Of a DNA stretch of 64,000 nucleotides, positions 1 through 12,562 are shown piece by piece (position 1 is the first letter of the stretch; each line of letters begins with the position of its first letter). The position numbers and the translations under genes are program-made. The stretch is taken from NCBI RefSeq assembly GCF_035481615.1, contig NZ_JAYKOT010000001.1:310001-374000 (forward strand), in the 5' to 3' direction. The notes beneath the pieces were generated by a model. The model saw only the letters and a program-made list of their open reading frames with translations. It was not told the origin of the DNA and made no database searches. The stretch comes from Citroniella saccharovorans. GTDB taxonomy: Bacteria; Bacillota; Clostridia; Tissierellales; Peptoniphilaceae.

Positions 1-64
1 CTTAACTGGACAAGCTAGTCCTGAAGAGGCGTTAAAGACATGTCAAGAAGAAGTAAACAAATAG
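1..64 (+). CDS. C-terminal end of an ABC-transporter solute-binding protein (partial)
   Basis: Reading from base 2, the first 63 bases form an open frame of 20 codons ending in TAG at 62-64, with residues LTGQASPEEALKTCQEEVNK. A tail of the type 'G..SPEEAL......VN' is typical of family 1 extracellular sugar-binding proteins. The frame overlaps the start of the first permease by 25 bases, the usual order binding protein - permease - permease. The identification rests on this short tail and on context; the rest of the gene lies upstream of the window. Confidence 0.6.
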   Translation, partial: LTGQASPEEALKTCQEEVNK

Positions 65-939
65 AAAATACTAATTCAAGAAAATGGATACCTTATGTAC
101 TATTGATGCCAGGAGTTATAATACTCCTGGCTCTATATGGGTATCCTATTATTTTAACATTTATACAGTCCTTCAATAAAGTAAGTCTTTTAACATCAGA
201 TATGCAGTTTGTCGGACTAGAAAATTATAAAAGTTTCTTAAGCGATAGGCAAATAATAAAAAGTTTATCTATAACATTTAAATATACATTAATAACAGTA
301 TTTTTTAAAATTTCTTTAGGATTTTTATTTGCATATATACTTCATAAAGATATTTATTTAAAAAAGCTCAATAGATTTTTAATACTTATTCCATGGGCAA
401 TTCCTCAAGTTGCAGTTTCAACAATTTGGAAGTGGATGCTAGACGGCAATTATGGATATATAAATTATTTTTTACAAAAACTTGGAATAATAGATAAAAG
501 TCTTTACTTCCTATCTGATCCCAAGACAGCATTTTACCTAGTATCCTTTATAGATGCTTGGATGGGAGTACCCCTTGTTTGTATGATGTTTTTAGCTGGC
601 CTAGAACAGATTCCAAAAAGTCTATACGAGGCGGCAGAAATGGATGGAGCTGGGGGACTTAGAATATTTAAAGATATTACCTTAAGTGGAATAAAAAAAG
701 TATTTATGACAGTTACTATATTAGTTACTATCTGGACTTTCAACTCATTTAATGTAATATTTATGCTAACAGAAGGTGGACCGATGAGATCTACTGAAAC
801 TTTAATCATGAAAATCTATCAAGAAGCATTTTCAAGATTTAATATCGGTCTAGCAGCTAGTTTGTCAATATTTACAGTAATTATTCTTATGATACTTACA
901 AGTTTTTATATAAAAGGATTTAAAGAAAATGAAAGCTAA
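40..939 (+). CDS. ABC sugar-type importer, permease subunit 1 (MalF/UgpA/LacF-like)
   Basis: A 299-residue inner-membrane protein with about six hydrophobic segments; the first (about residues 17-39) follows a basic cytoplasmic start. The EAA loop that docks the ATPase is visible near residues 191-208 (EAAEMDGAGGLRIFKDITL), which places it in the binding-protein-dependent transport family (carbohydrate uptake family 1). It should pair with the next gene to form the channel and be fed by the binding protein whose tail overlaps its start. The length is normal. The ATG at 40 is embedded in the upstream gene, so translation is probably coupled. The substrate cannot be read from the sequence; a sugar, glycerol phosphate or another small solute is possible. 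Confidence 0.9.
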   Translation: MSRRSKQIENTNSRKWIPYVLLMPGVIILLALYGYPIILTFIQSFNKVSLLTSDMQFVGLENYKSFLSDRQIIKSLSITFKYTLITVFFKISLGFLFAYILHKDIYLKKLNRFLILIPWAIPQVAVSTIWKWMLDGNYGYINYFLQKLGIIDKSLYFLSDPKTAFYLVSFIDAWMGVPLVCMMFLAGLEQIPKSLYEAAEMDGAGGLRIFKDITLSGIKKVFMTVTILVTIWTFNSFNVIFMLTEGGPMRSTETLIMKIYQEAFSRFNIGLAASLSIFTVIILMILTSFYIKGFKENES

Positions 940-1762
940 AAATATAAAGAAAATAATATTATCAGTTGTTCTTGGAATTTTAATGATTTTTCATCTATTT
1001 CCAGTTTTTGTAATGATATCATCATCAATAAAAAGCTACAACGATCTAATAAAATGGCCACCAAAGTGGATAGTGAAAGACCCTCAAATAGTAAACTACG
1101 AAGAGGTTTTATTTGGAGAAAAATCGATCCTAAATCCATTTTTAAATTCCCTTTTTATATCTTTAATAGTTATGATTCTCTGTATTATTATAGGAATACT
1201 TGCAGCATATAGCGTAACTAGATTTGAATTTATTGGTAAAAAAACTTTTCTAATGGCAATAATATTAACTCAGATGTTTTCTCCGGTTCTTTTAGTAAAT
1301 CCTATGTATTTAACATTTAGAAGTTTAAATTTACTAGATACAAGAATTTCACTAATAGTTGCAAACCTTGCAAGCAGTTTGCCTATGACAATTTGGCTCC
1401 TATACTCATACTTTTCCCAAATCCCAAAAGACTATGAAGAGTCTAGTTGGATGGATGGATGCTCAAGAGTAAGAGGAATTTTTGATATAATACTACCTCT
1501 TGCCATGCCAGGAATTATAACAGCAGGCCTATTTGCCTTTATAGCATCATGGGGAGATATAGTATTTGCAAGAACATTTATAACATCCTTTAATTTAAGA
1601 ACAATATCCCAAGCACTTACAAGTTTTGAAGATCTTTATAAAACTCGCTGGGAACTACAAATGGCAGCATCTGTTATAACAAGTCTTCCACCATTTTTAA
1701 TTTTCCTTAGCATACAAAAGAAACTTATACAAGGAATGACTACAGATGGAGTTAAGGGATAG
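929..1762 (+). CDS. ABC sugar-type importer, permease subunit 2 (MalG/UgpE/LacG-like)
   Basis: A 277-residue membrane protein starting inside the end of the first permease gene (11-base overlap), so the two are translationally coupled. Six hydrophobic segments are visible, starting with residues 9-31. The EAA loop reads EESSWMDGCSRVRGIFDIILP near residues 171-190, followed by the MPG motif typical of MalG-type subunits. It forms the second half of the membrane channel. About 100 bases separate it from the ATPase gene, with no clear terminator between them. Confidence 0.9.
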   Translation: MKAKNIKKIILSVVLGILMIFHLFPVFVMISSSIKSYNDLIKWPPKWIVKDPQIVNYEEVLFGEKSILNPFLNSLFISLIVMILCIIIGILAAYSVTRFEFIGKKTFLMAIILTQMFSPVLLVNPMYLTFRSLNLLDTRISLIVANLASSLPMTIWLLYSYFSQIPKDYEESSWMDGCSRVRGIFDIILPLAMPGIITAGLFAFIASWGDIVFARTFITSFNLRTISQALTSFEDLYKTRWELQMAASVITSLPPFLIFLSIQKKLIQGMTTDGVKG

Positions 1763-1861
1763 AAGTATAGAAAATAAATATTATGAAAATATCAAAAAGA
1801 CAAAAATTTAATAAAATTACAATATTTTCACAAAATAAAAAATTATCCAAATTGAGAGGAA

Positions 1862-2917
1862 GTGAAAAAACTGACTATTAAACTTGAAAATGTTAAGAAA
1901 ACATACGATGGAAAGAATTATATAGTAAAAAATTTAAATCTAGAATTTGAAGATGGAAAATTTGTAGTCTTGGTTGGCCCTTCAGGCTGCGGCAAAAGTA
2001 CAACATTAAGAATGATAGCAGGACTTGAGAGTATAAGCGAAGGATCAATATATATAGACGGTGTAAGGTCAAACGACCTTCCTTCAAAAGATAGAGACTT
2101 AGCTATGGTCTTTCAATCCTACGCCCTATATCCACACATGACAATTAGGGAAAACATATCATATCCATTAAAAATAAGAAAATTAGACAAAAATTATATT
2201 AATCAAAAAGTAGATGAGGTAGCTCAGTCCCTAGGCCTATCAGAACTATTAGAAAGAAAACCTAAAGAACTTTCAGGTGGACAAAAACAAAGAGTTGCCC
2301 TAGGGAGATGTATAGTTAGGTCTCCAAAAGCATTTTTAATGGACGAGCCTCTTTCAAACCTAGATGCAAAGCTTAGAGTTCAGATGAGAGTAGAGATATC
2401 CAGACTTCAAAAAAAATTAAATAAAACATTTATATATGTAACCCACGATCAAATTGAAGCTCTAACAATGGGAGATTTAATCGTTGTAATGAATGATGGA
2501 ATAATTCAGCAAAAGGGAACAGGTACAGAATTATATGAGGATCCTAATAATAAATTCGTGGCTGACTTTATAGGATCTCCTTCAATGAATTTCCTAGAGT
2601 TTGACTCAAATGACACAAGATTCAACGGATATAAGCATGATTTTAAACTAGATAGGCCAGTTTATATAGGTTTTAGACCAGAAAAAATTTCATTTACAAA
2701 AAAACATTCTGACGATCTAGAAATAAAATCAAGAATTGAAAAAATAGAAAACTTAGGATCTGAAAAATATATATATCTTACAATAAATGACAAAGAAGTT
2801 CTTTTTAGAGATTTTTCAAATAAAGAACCAAAAACAAAAGAAGAAGCAATTTTTTATATTGATCCAAGAGATGTAAGAATTTTCGACAAAGAAACAGAAG
2901 AGAGAATTAGAAGGTAG
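1862..2917 (+). CDS. ABC importer ATP-binding subunit (MalK/MsmK/UgpC-like)
   Basis: A 351-residue cytoplasmic ATPase. Visible motifs are Walker A GPSGCGKST, Q-loop FQSYALYPHMT, signature LSGGQKQR, Walker B FLMDEPLSNLDA and the switch histidine in YVTHDQ. After about residue 235 there is a C-terminal extension of the MalK type (GSPSMNFLE, then a TOBE-like region with GFRPEKI), so it belongs to the sugar-importer ATPases. The chosen GTG start is only one base from GAGAGGA, unusually tight; initiation a few codons later is possible but would cut into the first beta strand. It powers the two permeases upstream. Confidence 0.92.
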   Translation: MKKLTIKLENVKKTYDGKNYIVKNLNLEFEDGKFVVLVGPSGCGKSTTLRMIAGLESISEGSIYIDGVRSNDLPSKDRDLAMVFQSYALYPHMTIRENISYPLKIRKLDKNYINQKVDEVAQSLGLSELLERKPKELSGGQKQRVALGRCIVRSPKAFLMDEPLSNLDAKLRVQMRVEISRLQKKLNKTFIYVTHDQIEALTMGDLIVVMNDGIIQQKGTGTELYEDPNNKFVADFIGSPSMNFLEFDSNDTRFNGYKHDFKLDRPVYIGFRPEKISFTKKHSDDLEIKSRIEKIENLGSEKYIYLTINDKEVLFRDFSNKEPKTKEEAIFYIDPRDVRIFDKETEERIRR

Positions 2918-2923
2918 ATCACT

Positions 2924-3985
2924 ATGAAAAGCTATGAAAGACTAGAGAGATATTTAAATGGAGAAGAAGTAGATTCTTTTCCATTTGAAGTCTTCTCATC
3001 AACACAGGCACTAGCACACTTTATGGGATATGACCACAATGACTTACAAGATGAAAAAGTATATGATGAAGTCATAAGAGAAGCCTTTAATAAATTCGAT
3101 ACAGATCTAGTTAGAATAGGGTATGGACAAAGTACTATTGGAAAATTTTTGGGTTCTAAAGTTAGAGTAAATGAACATGGAAATGAAATGGTACAGGAAT
3201 TTGTGCTCGAAGATTATAAAGACTTAGAAAAACTTTATCAAAAGAAAAATGATGTAAAAAGAGAATTTGAAAAAATAATAGAATTTGGTAGAAATATTAA
3301 AAAAAGAAATGACTTCATTCATATAGGATCAGGAATGAATGCTCCATTTACAACTGCCAGCGGAATTAGAAGTGCAGAAAATATCCTTAGGGACACAAGA
3401 AAAAACAAGGAAAAATTAAAAGAGCTTTTAGAACTATCTTTAGAATTAAATATAGAATGGGTAAAAGCCTTTACAAGTGAATTTGGAAAAACAAGATTCC
3501 ATATAGCAGATCCGGTATCTTCACTAAACCTAATATCTATTAAACAATATGAAGAATTTTCAAAACCATACTTTTCAAGACTAGTTGATAAAATAAGAGA
3601 AATAACAGGAATAAAGCCTCAGATCCATATATGTGGTAAAAGCAAAAAAATGTGGCCATTTTTAAAAGAAATGAATATAAGCATTTTTAGCGTAGATAAT
3701 ATAGAAGATATGAAAGAAGTTAAAGAAGCTCTAGAAGATAAAATAGCCATAATGGGAAATGTTGATCCTGTCCATGTAATGAAATTTGGGAAAAAAGAAG
3801 ATATAAGAGAAAAGCTAGAAATAATATATGAGGACTGTAAAGATTCTAAAAGTGGTTTAATCTTTGCAACAGGATGTGATATAGCTAAAACATGTCCAAT
3901 AGAGAATATAGAAGAATTTGTAAAAGTCGTAAAAAGCTTTGGAAAGGCAAAAATAAAAAACTTTTCAAAAACCCTTGACAAATAA
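2924..3985 (+). CDS. Uroporphyrinogen decarboxylase-family methyltransferase (MtaA/CmuA-like)
   Basis: A 353-residue protein of the URO-D superfamily. The pattern fits the zinc-dependent corrinoid methyltransferase branch rather than the haem enzyme: HIC near residues 228-230, GNVDP near 285, and a glycine-cysteine pair in ATGCDIAKTCP followed by ENIEEFV near the end. In that branch (MtaA, MtbA, CmuA) a His-x-Cys...Cys set binds zinc and a methyl group moves between a corrinoid protein and a thiol acceptor. No corrinoid protein gene is adjacent. It starts 6 bases after the importer ATPase and is almost certainly co-transcribed, so the imported solute may be its substrate or a methyl donor; that is inference. 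Confidence 0.75.
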   Translation: MKSYERLERYLNGEEVDSFPFEVFSSTQALAHFMGYDHNDLQDEKVYDEVIREAFNKFDTDLVRIGYGQSTIGKFLGSKVRVNEHGNEMVQEFVLEDYKDLEKLYQKKNDVKREFEKIIEFGRNIKKRNDFIHIGSGMNAPFTTASGIRSAENILRDTRKNKEKLKELLELSLELNIEWVKAFTSEFGKTRFHIADPVSSLNLISIKQYEEFSKPYFSRLVDKIREITGIKPQIHICGKSKKMWPFLKEMNISIFSVDNIEDMKEVKEALEDKIAIMGNVDPVHVMKFGKKEDIREKLEIIYEDCKDSKSGLIFATGCDIAKTCPIENIEEFVKVVKSFGKAKIKNFSKTLDK

Positions 3986-4067
3986 AAAAAAGGATGTTAG
4001 TATAAAAAAGTTGTATCCAAAAAAATCCTAATCAAGAAAATAATTTAAAAATATTTTTAAAAAAGAC

Positions 4068-4096
4068 TTGACAAATGATTTTTTTGCTGATATACT
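4068..4096 (+). promoter_or_regulatory. rRNA operon promoter P1
   Basis: TTGACA at 4068-4073, exactly 17 bases, then TATACT at 4091-4096. This is near-perfect sigma-A consensus, upstream of 16S. It lies in the roughly 320-base gap after the methyltransferase gene. Confidence 0.85.
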
Positions 4097-4172
4097 ATAA
4101 CAGTTGCTTCATCTTGAAGTAAAATCCAAGTTAACAAGAAATAAAAAAAGTAAAAAAACTTTTCAAAAAGTG

Positions 4173-4201
4173 TTGACAAAAGGAAAAAAGCCTGATATAC
4201 T
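4173..4201 (+). promoter_or_regulatory. rRNA operon promoter P2
   Basis: TTGACA at 4173-4178, a 17-base spacer, TATACT at 4196-4201: the same core as P1 and exactly 105 bases downstream of it. Tandem P1/P2 promoters are the standard arrangement for Firmicutes rRNA operons. A leader of about 100 bases follows before mature 16S. Confidence 0.85.
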
Positions 4202-4304
4202 AATTAGGCACCTCAAGAGAGGCGGCAATGAACCAAACAATTAAAGAAGTACTTTGAGGAAACGTACGAAAAATAATTTAAATGTTTAAGCTAGAATCAA
4301 ACTT

Positions 4305-5828
<1,524 letters not shown>

Positions 5829-5977
5829 ATGTATGTGTTCCGTCAAAGTACTTCTAAAATTTGGTCATAAAAAATACCGAACCATAAAAACTAAATATAA
5901 ACCAATAGAACGAGAGATATAAGTAAAGAAACTTCAAACAAAGAAGAGAAAATAGAATTAAAGTGATAGATATTTCC

Positions 5978-8862
<2,885 letters not shown>

Positions 8863-8916
8863 GGATATATGTATTACTTTAAGTAATACTTAAATCTTAA
8901 GTTTTAAGGTTTATAT

Positions 8917-9033
8917 GTATGGCGCTAATAGCAGGAGGGATACACCTGTTCCCATCTCGAACACAGAAGTTAAGTCTCCGAGCGGTGATGGTACTAGTTT
9001 GGAAACGAACTGGGAGAGTAGCACGGTGCCAGA
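8917..9033 (+). rRNA. rrf: 5S ribosomal RNA
   Basis: About 117 bases with the conserved loop CCCATCTCGAACACAGAAGT, the GGAAACGAACTGGGAGAGTAG arm and a terminal helix pairing the TATGGCG side with the TGCCAGA side. It follows 23S by about 55 bases. Exact ends are uncertain by 1-3 bases. Confidence 0.95.
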
Positions 9034-9040
9034 CGAAGAG

Positions 9041-9067
9041 AGCATCCATTGTTGGATGCTTTTTTTG
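9041..9067 (+). terminator. rRNA operon terminator
   Basis: Stem AGCATCCA / TGGATGCT with loop TTGT, followed by seven T. A strong intrinsic terminator 8 bases after 5S. Confidence 0.92.
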
Positions 9068-10335
9068 TATTTAAAAATTTATTACTAAAATTAAAAAGTA
9101 TAAATTTTATATCAGTTTTAATAGTCATGATCTATTATAAGCTTTATGATAAAATATTTTTTTCAACAAGAAAAATAAATTTTCAAAAAAGTAAAATTAA
9201 TAAAAAAATTCTATAAAATAAAATTAAATGAACTATGTAAGCATGTGGAATTATAGAAAAATAAAAAATAAGACTTTAAAAACTTCAGAGACAGATTATA
9301 GAATAGTTAATAAAATTGTACTTAATATAAAGAATTAAAAAAAAGCAAAGTAAGTTTTACTAACTTAAGAAAAATAATTAATAGAAAAATTATAAAATAA
9401 AATCTGAGTAAATTTTTAAAAAAGTAAAATTAATAAAAAAATTCTATAAAATAAAATTAAATGAACTATGTAAGCATGTGGAATTATAGAAAAATTTAAA
9501 ATAAGACTTAAAAAACTTCAGAGATAGATTATAGAATAGTTAATAAAATTGTACTTAATATAAAGATTTAAAAAAAGCAAAGTAAGTTTTACTTTACTTA
9601 AAAAAAATAATTAATAGAAAAATTATAAAATAAAATCTGAATAAATTTTTAAGGAAAGTAAATTTAATAAAAATTCTATAAAATAAAACTAAGTAAACTT
9701 TGTAAGCCTATAGAATTAAAAAATATGAAACAAAAGCTTAAGGATAGAAAAAGAAAAGTTACAAAATTATTTATTCACAAAGGCTTAAAAAATTCTGTAA
9801 CAAATATAAAGTACCTTATATTAAGTTAAAAAAAACAGTTTAAAGAAAAGTTTATATAACAGTATTTAAAATTGGGTAAGAGATAAATAATACAAATTTA
9901 TAAAACAAGTCTTAAAGAAAATATTGGGAAAGGTTAGAATAATAAGAAATTAAAGAAAAAAAAATTTTCTAGCCTGCACAATTATAGAAAAAACAAAACT
10001 TTAAAAAATTGAAAGAGATAAATTATATAATTTTATTATAAAGAGTTAAGTATAAGTTTTGAAAAAATAAAACGCCTTTTACTAAGTAAGAATTATAATT
10101 AATAGAAAAATCTATAAAAAAGATTTAATTAAAGTTTGTTTGAAAGTAGAATTATAGGATAAATTTATAAAAGAATATATAGAAAAAATCTCTATATTAG
10201 ATTAATTACTGTATTTCTACTAATAGATACTTATGAATAAGCTAACTTTTATGATAAATAATTCGTTTTCTAATTATATAAATTATTTAATATATTATAT
10301 GACACTTTAAATTTAAATTGATATAGGAGGTTTTT
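9068..10335. other. Long AT-rich non-coding stretch after the rRNA operon
   Basis: About 1.27 kb with stop codons in all frames and no usable ribosome site until the AGGAGG at 10325. No tRNA is visible where one might be expected after an rRNA operon. The first half consists of 233-bp tandem repeats (separate entry); degenerate relatives appear to continue to about 10200, where motifs such as GAATTATAG and TTAATAGAAAAAT recur at similar spacing. Confidence 0.8.
9185..9730. repeat. 233-bp tandem repeat, two near-identical units plus a decaying third
   Basis: Unit 1 spans about 9185-9417 and unit 2 about 9418-9650, differing at few positions. Both contain AACTATGTAAGCATGTGG (9231 and 9464) and AATTGTACTTAATATAAAG. 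A third unit begins near 9651 and matches for about 80 bases (AATTCTATAAAATAAAACTAAG) before diverging. The repeat has no open frame. The period was measured from equivalent bases at 9191, 9424 and 9658. Confidence 0.88.
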
Positions 10336-10842
10336 ATGAAAAAACTAGACGGCTATGAAAGAGTTATCCATCCTTTAAATCCTTTTTACGAAAAAGATTC
10401 TAAAATTTTAATACTAGGTTCCTTTCCTTCTATCAAAACTAGGGAGTATGGATTCTTCTATGGTCATCCTCAAAATAGATTTTGGAAGCTTATGGAAATT
10501 CTATTTAATACTAGTCTTTCTAGAGATATTGATGAGAGAAAAAAATTTTTAAGTGAAAATAAAATTGCCCTTTATGATTCTATTTTTCAGTGTGATATTA
10601 TTATGTCCAGTGATTCCAGTATAAAAAATGTAGTTTTATCTGATATTGAGTCTATTATAAAAAATTCTGAAATTAGAGAAGTTTTCTTAAATGGGGCTAC
10701 TTCTTATAAGTATTTTAAGAAAAATAATTTGAAAGATTTTTCTATTAGGGGAATTAAGCTTCCATCTACAAGCCCTCTTAATGCTAGATATAGTTTAGAT
10801 GATCTTGTTGATTCATGGAAGATAATTTTGAGCTATTTATAA
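10336..10842 (+). CDS. DNA-deoxyinosine (hypoxanthine-DNA) glycosylase, UDG superfamily
   Basis: A 168-residue cytoplasmic DNA repair enzyme. Near the N-terminus LILGSFPSIKTRE is followed by GFFYGHPQNRFWK, and near the C-terminus is KLPSTSPLNARYS. These are the two active-site motifs of the family 6 uracil-DNA glycosylase-like enzymes that excise hypoxanthine from deaminated adenine. Length is normal. The ATG follows AGGAGG with 5 bases spacing. The gene stands alone after the long non-coding stretch. Members of the superfamily also act on uracil; the hypoxanthine preference is from family knowledge. Confidence 0.85.
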   Translation: MKKLDGYERVIHPLNPFYEKDSKILILGSFPSIKTREYGFFYGHPQNRFWKLMEILFNTSLSRDIDERKKFLSENKIALYDSIFQCDIIMSSDSSIKNVVLSDIESIIKNSEIREVFLNGATSYKYFKKNNLKDFSIRGIKLPSTSPLNARYSLDDLVDSWKIILSYL

Positions 10843-10882
10843 ATGTAATTAAATTTTTTATTAGTAAACTTATTTCCATTAT

Positions 10883-10911
10883 TTGACATAAATATTTTAT
10901 TTTGATAGTCT
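10883..10911 (+). promoter_or_regulatory. Predicted promoter of the DUF2599-like gene
   Basis: TTGACA at 10883-10888, 17 bases, then TAGTCT at 10906-10911 (a weaker -10). A ribosome site AAGGAGGG follows at 10934. This suggests the broken gene downstream once had a proper start region. Confidence 0.5.
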
Positions 10912-10944
10912 ATTATTATAGACCAACAAATTTAAGGAGGGAAT

Positions 10945-11388
10945 GTGAATAAAAAATTTAAGTGTTAATTTTATAAGTATTTTGTTTTAGCTGGTCAGAT
11001 GTGAAAGCTGCTAAGGTTAAAAAAATTGAATCATTTAATCTAGCTAATTCAGAAATTCTTCGATATAGAGGTCCAGGTGCAAATAGCTTTGATTATTATT
11101 TTAAAGATGCTTACTGGCAATATAGAATTATTCTGATATAGGAAGAAAAGAGTGGTGTTTAACAGTACTTCCTAGCCAAAATGTTTTAGGATATTTTAAT
11201 GAGGAAATAAATACTGCATGGGGTGGTGCTCTCCAAGCTAGATTTTCTGGTGATTATAGATGGAAAAATACTGAATCAATGAGAAAACTTTTTTTTGTCA
11301 CGTTAGATATCAATTATTTAAGCAAATTTGGAATTTAGAACCTTTTAGAACTAATCCAAGTGATTTTACTTGTAAGGAGGAGGACAGA
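10945..11388 (+). pseudogene. Broken gene for a DUF2599-like secreted protein
   Basis: After AAGGAGGG and a GTG start, the protein can be followed only by changing frame at least three times: in the signal peptide region (about 10955-10995), near 11128, and in the T8 run at 11289-11296. The pieces read DVKAAKVKKIESFNL, then YYFKDAYWQYR, then GRKEWCLTVLPSQNVLGYF, then NTESMRKL, and finally FFCHVRYQLFKQIWNLEPFR. The closing 'F.CH......K..WNLEP.R' pattern with a late Cys is characteristic of DUF2599 proteins, small secreted proteins of unknown role in Gram-positives. Here the indels include apparent losses rather than only single gains, so this is more likely a true pseudogene. The last frame runs into the next gene's ATG, which has its own GGAGGAGG site. 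Confidence 0.6.
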
Positions 11389-11697
11389 ATGTTAATCGAA
11401 TATGGTAATTTGGTAAAAATTGGCTTTATTCTTATGAGTACAGCTAATATTTTATCTTTAATTGTAGCTTTTTCTAGAAAAGATTATTCATTTAGAAGTT
11501 TAGTAGTATCTATTATTTTACTTATCTCTAGACTTTTGTTCTTTATCAATGAATATGAAACTTATGATAATTTAGTTATTTCTGAAGCTCAAGCTAAAAA
11601 TTTCTTTAGACTTAACAAATATTTACTTATTTTTGATTTGACTGTATTTATTGTTGGAGCAATTTATATAGTAAAAAACAGAAAAAAATCTGACTAG
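11389..11697 (+). CDS. Small three-segment membrane protein, unknown function
   Basis: A 102-residue protein with hydrophobic segments at about residues 9-27, 36-51 and 78-95 and a basic C-terminal tail (KNRKKSD). ATG follows GGAGGAGG with good spacing. I do not recognise a family. It sits directly behind the broken DUF2599-like gene and is intact, so it may be its membrane partner or immunity-like protein; only position supports that. A hairpin at 11778 ends the unit. Confidence 0.7.
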   Translation: MLIEYGNLVKIGFILMSTANILSLIVAFSRKDYSFRSLVVSIILLISRLLFFINEYETYDNLVISEAQAKNFFRLNKYLLIFDLTVFIVGAIYIVKNRKKSD

Positions 11698-11777
11698 GTT
11701 CTCTAAATTTACTTAAATCTATTTGCTTCTCTAATAATGCATTATTTTTACAAAATTAATTATATATTTTACATGCT

Positions 11778-11820
11778 AGCCTTCTAATATTACAAAATTG
11801 TAAGATTAGGAGGCTTTATT
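11778..11820 (+). terminator. Hairpin after the small membrane protein gene
   Basis: Long imperfect stem AGCCTTCTAAT.TTACA / TGTAA.ATTAGGAGGCT with loop AAAT, followed by TTATTTT. Probably an intrinsic terminator; it also lies just ahead of the response regulator and could act in its leader. Confidence 0.65.
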
Positions 11821-11869
11821 TTGTGATAGAATAATATATAAGAAGACTTTTAAAAAGGAGGCCTTTGGT

Positions 11870-12562
11870 TTGAGTGATATATTATTGGTTGAAGATGATA
11901 AGAGTTTGGTTACTGGTTTAAAATATATGCTAGAGAGTGAGGGTTATAGTGTTGACTATGCATATACTAAAAAAGATGCCATTAGATATATTGACTATAG
12001 TGATTATTCTCTTTTTATATTAGATATTGGTTTACCTGATGGTTCTGGCTTTGAGGTTTGTGAGTATATTAGGCTTAAAAATATTTCTCCTATTATTTTT
12101 CTAACTGCTAGAGATGAGGAGGAGGATGTTGTTAAGGGGCTGGAAAAAGGTGCTGATGATTTTATTTCTAAGCCTTTTAGAAAATATGAGTTTTTATCTA
12201 GGGTAAAGAGTGTTCTCAGAAGGTATTCTACTAAAAATACTTCTAATATTTTAATTTCTGGGGATGTTAGAATAGATCAGATTGAAGGAAAATGTAATGT
12301 TAGAGAAAAGGATATTTATCTTACTCCAACTGAATTTAAGTTACTTTCTTATTTTATGGAAAATTCTAAAAAAGTAATTGATAGGGCAAAGGCTCTTGAG
12401 TTTTTGTGGGATACAGATGATAAGTCAATAAGTAATTCATCTATTTCTGTATATATAAGTAGGTTAAGGGAAAAAATTGAGCTTAATCCAGCTAGCCCAG
12501 AATATATTATTACTGTTAGAGGGGCTGGTTATAGGTGGGATAAAGAGGTTAGAAGAGCTTAA
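11870..12562 (+). CDS. OmpR/PhoB-family response regulator of Bce-like module 1
   Basis: A 230-residue DNA-binding regulator. The receiver domain (about 1-120) shows the acidic pair EDD near residue 8, phospho-acceptor Asp in FILDIGLPDGSGF, the conserved Thr in FLTAR and Lys in ISKPF. A winged-helix domain follows (about 130-225), ending in TVRGAGYRW. The start is TTG at 11870, 8 bases after AAAGGAGG; no better ATG is in frame. Its stop is followed directly by the kinase ATG (TAAATG). The order regulator-kinase-ATPase-permease suggests control of the transporter just downstream, as in bacitracin or lantibiotic resistance modules. Confidence 0.93.
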   Translation: MSDILLVEDDKSLVTGLKYMLESEGYSVDYAYTKKDAIRYIDYSDYSLFILDIGLPDGSGFEVCEYIRLKNISPIIFLTARDEEEDVVKGLEKGADDFISKPFRKYEFLSRVKSVLRRYSTKNTSNILISGDVRIDQIEGKCNVREKDIYLTPTEFKLLSYFMENSKKVIDRAKALEFLWDTDDKSISNSSISVYISRLREKIELNPASPEYIITVRGAGYRWDKEVRRA

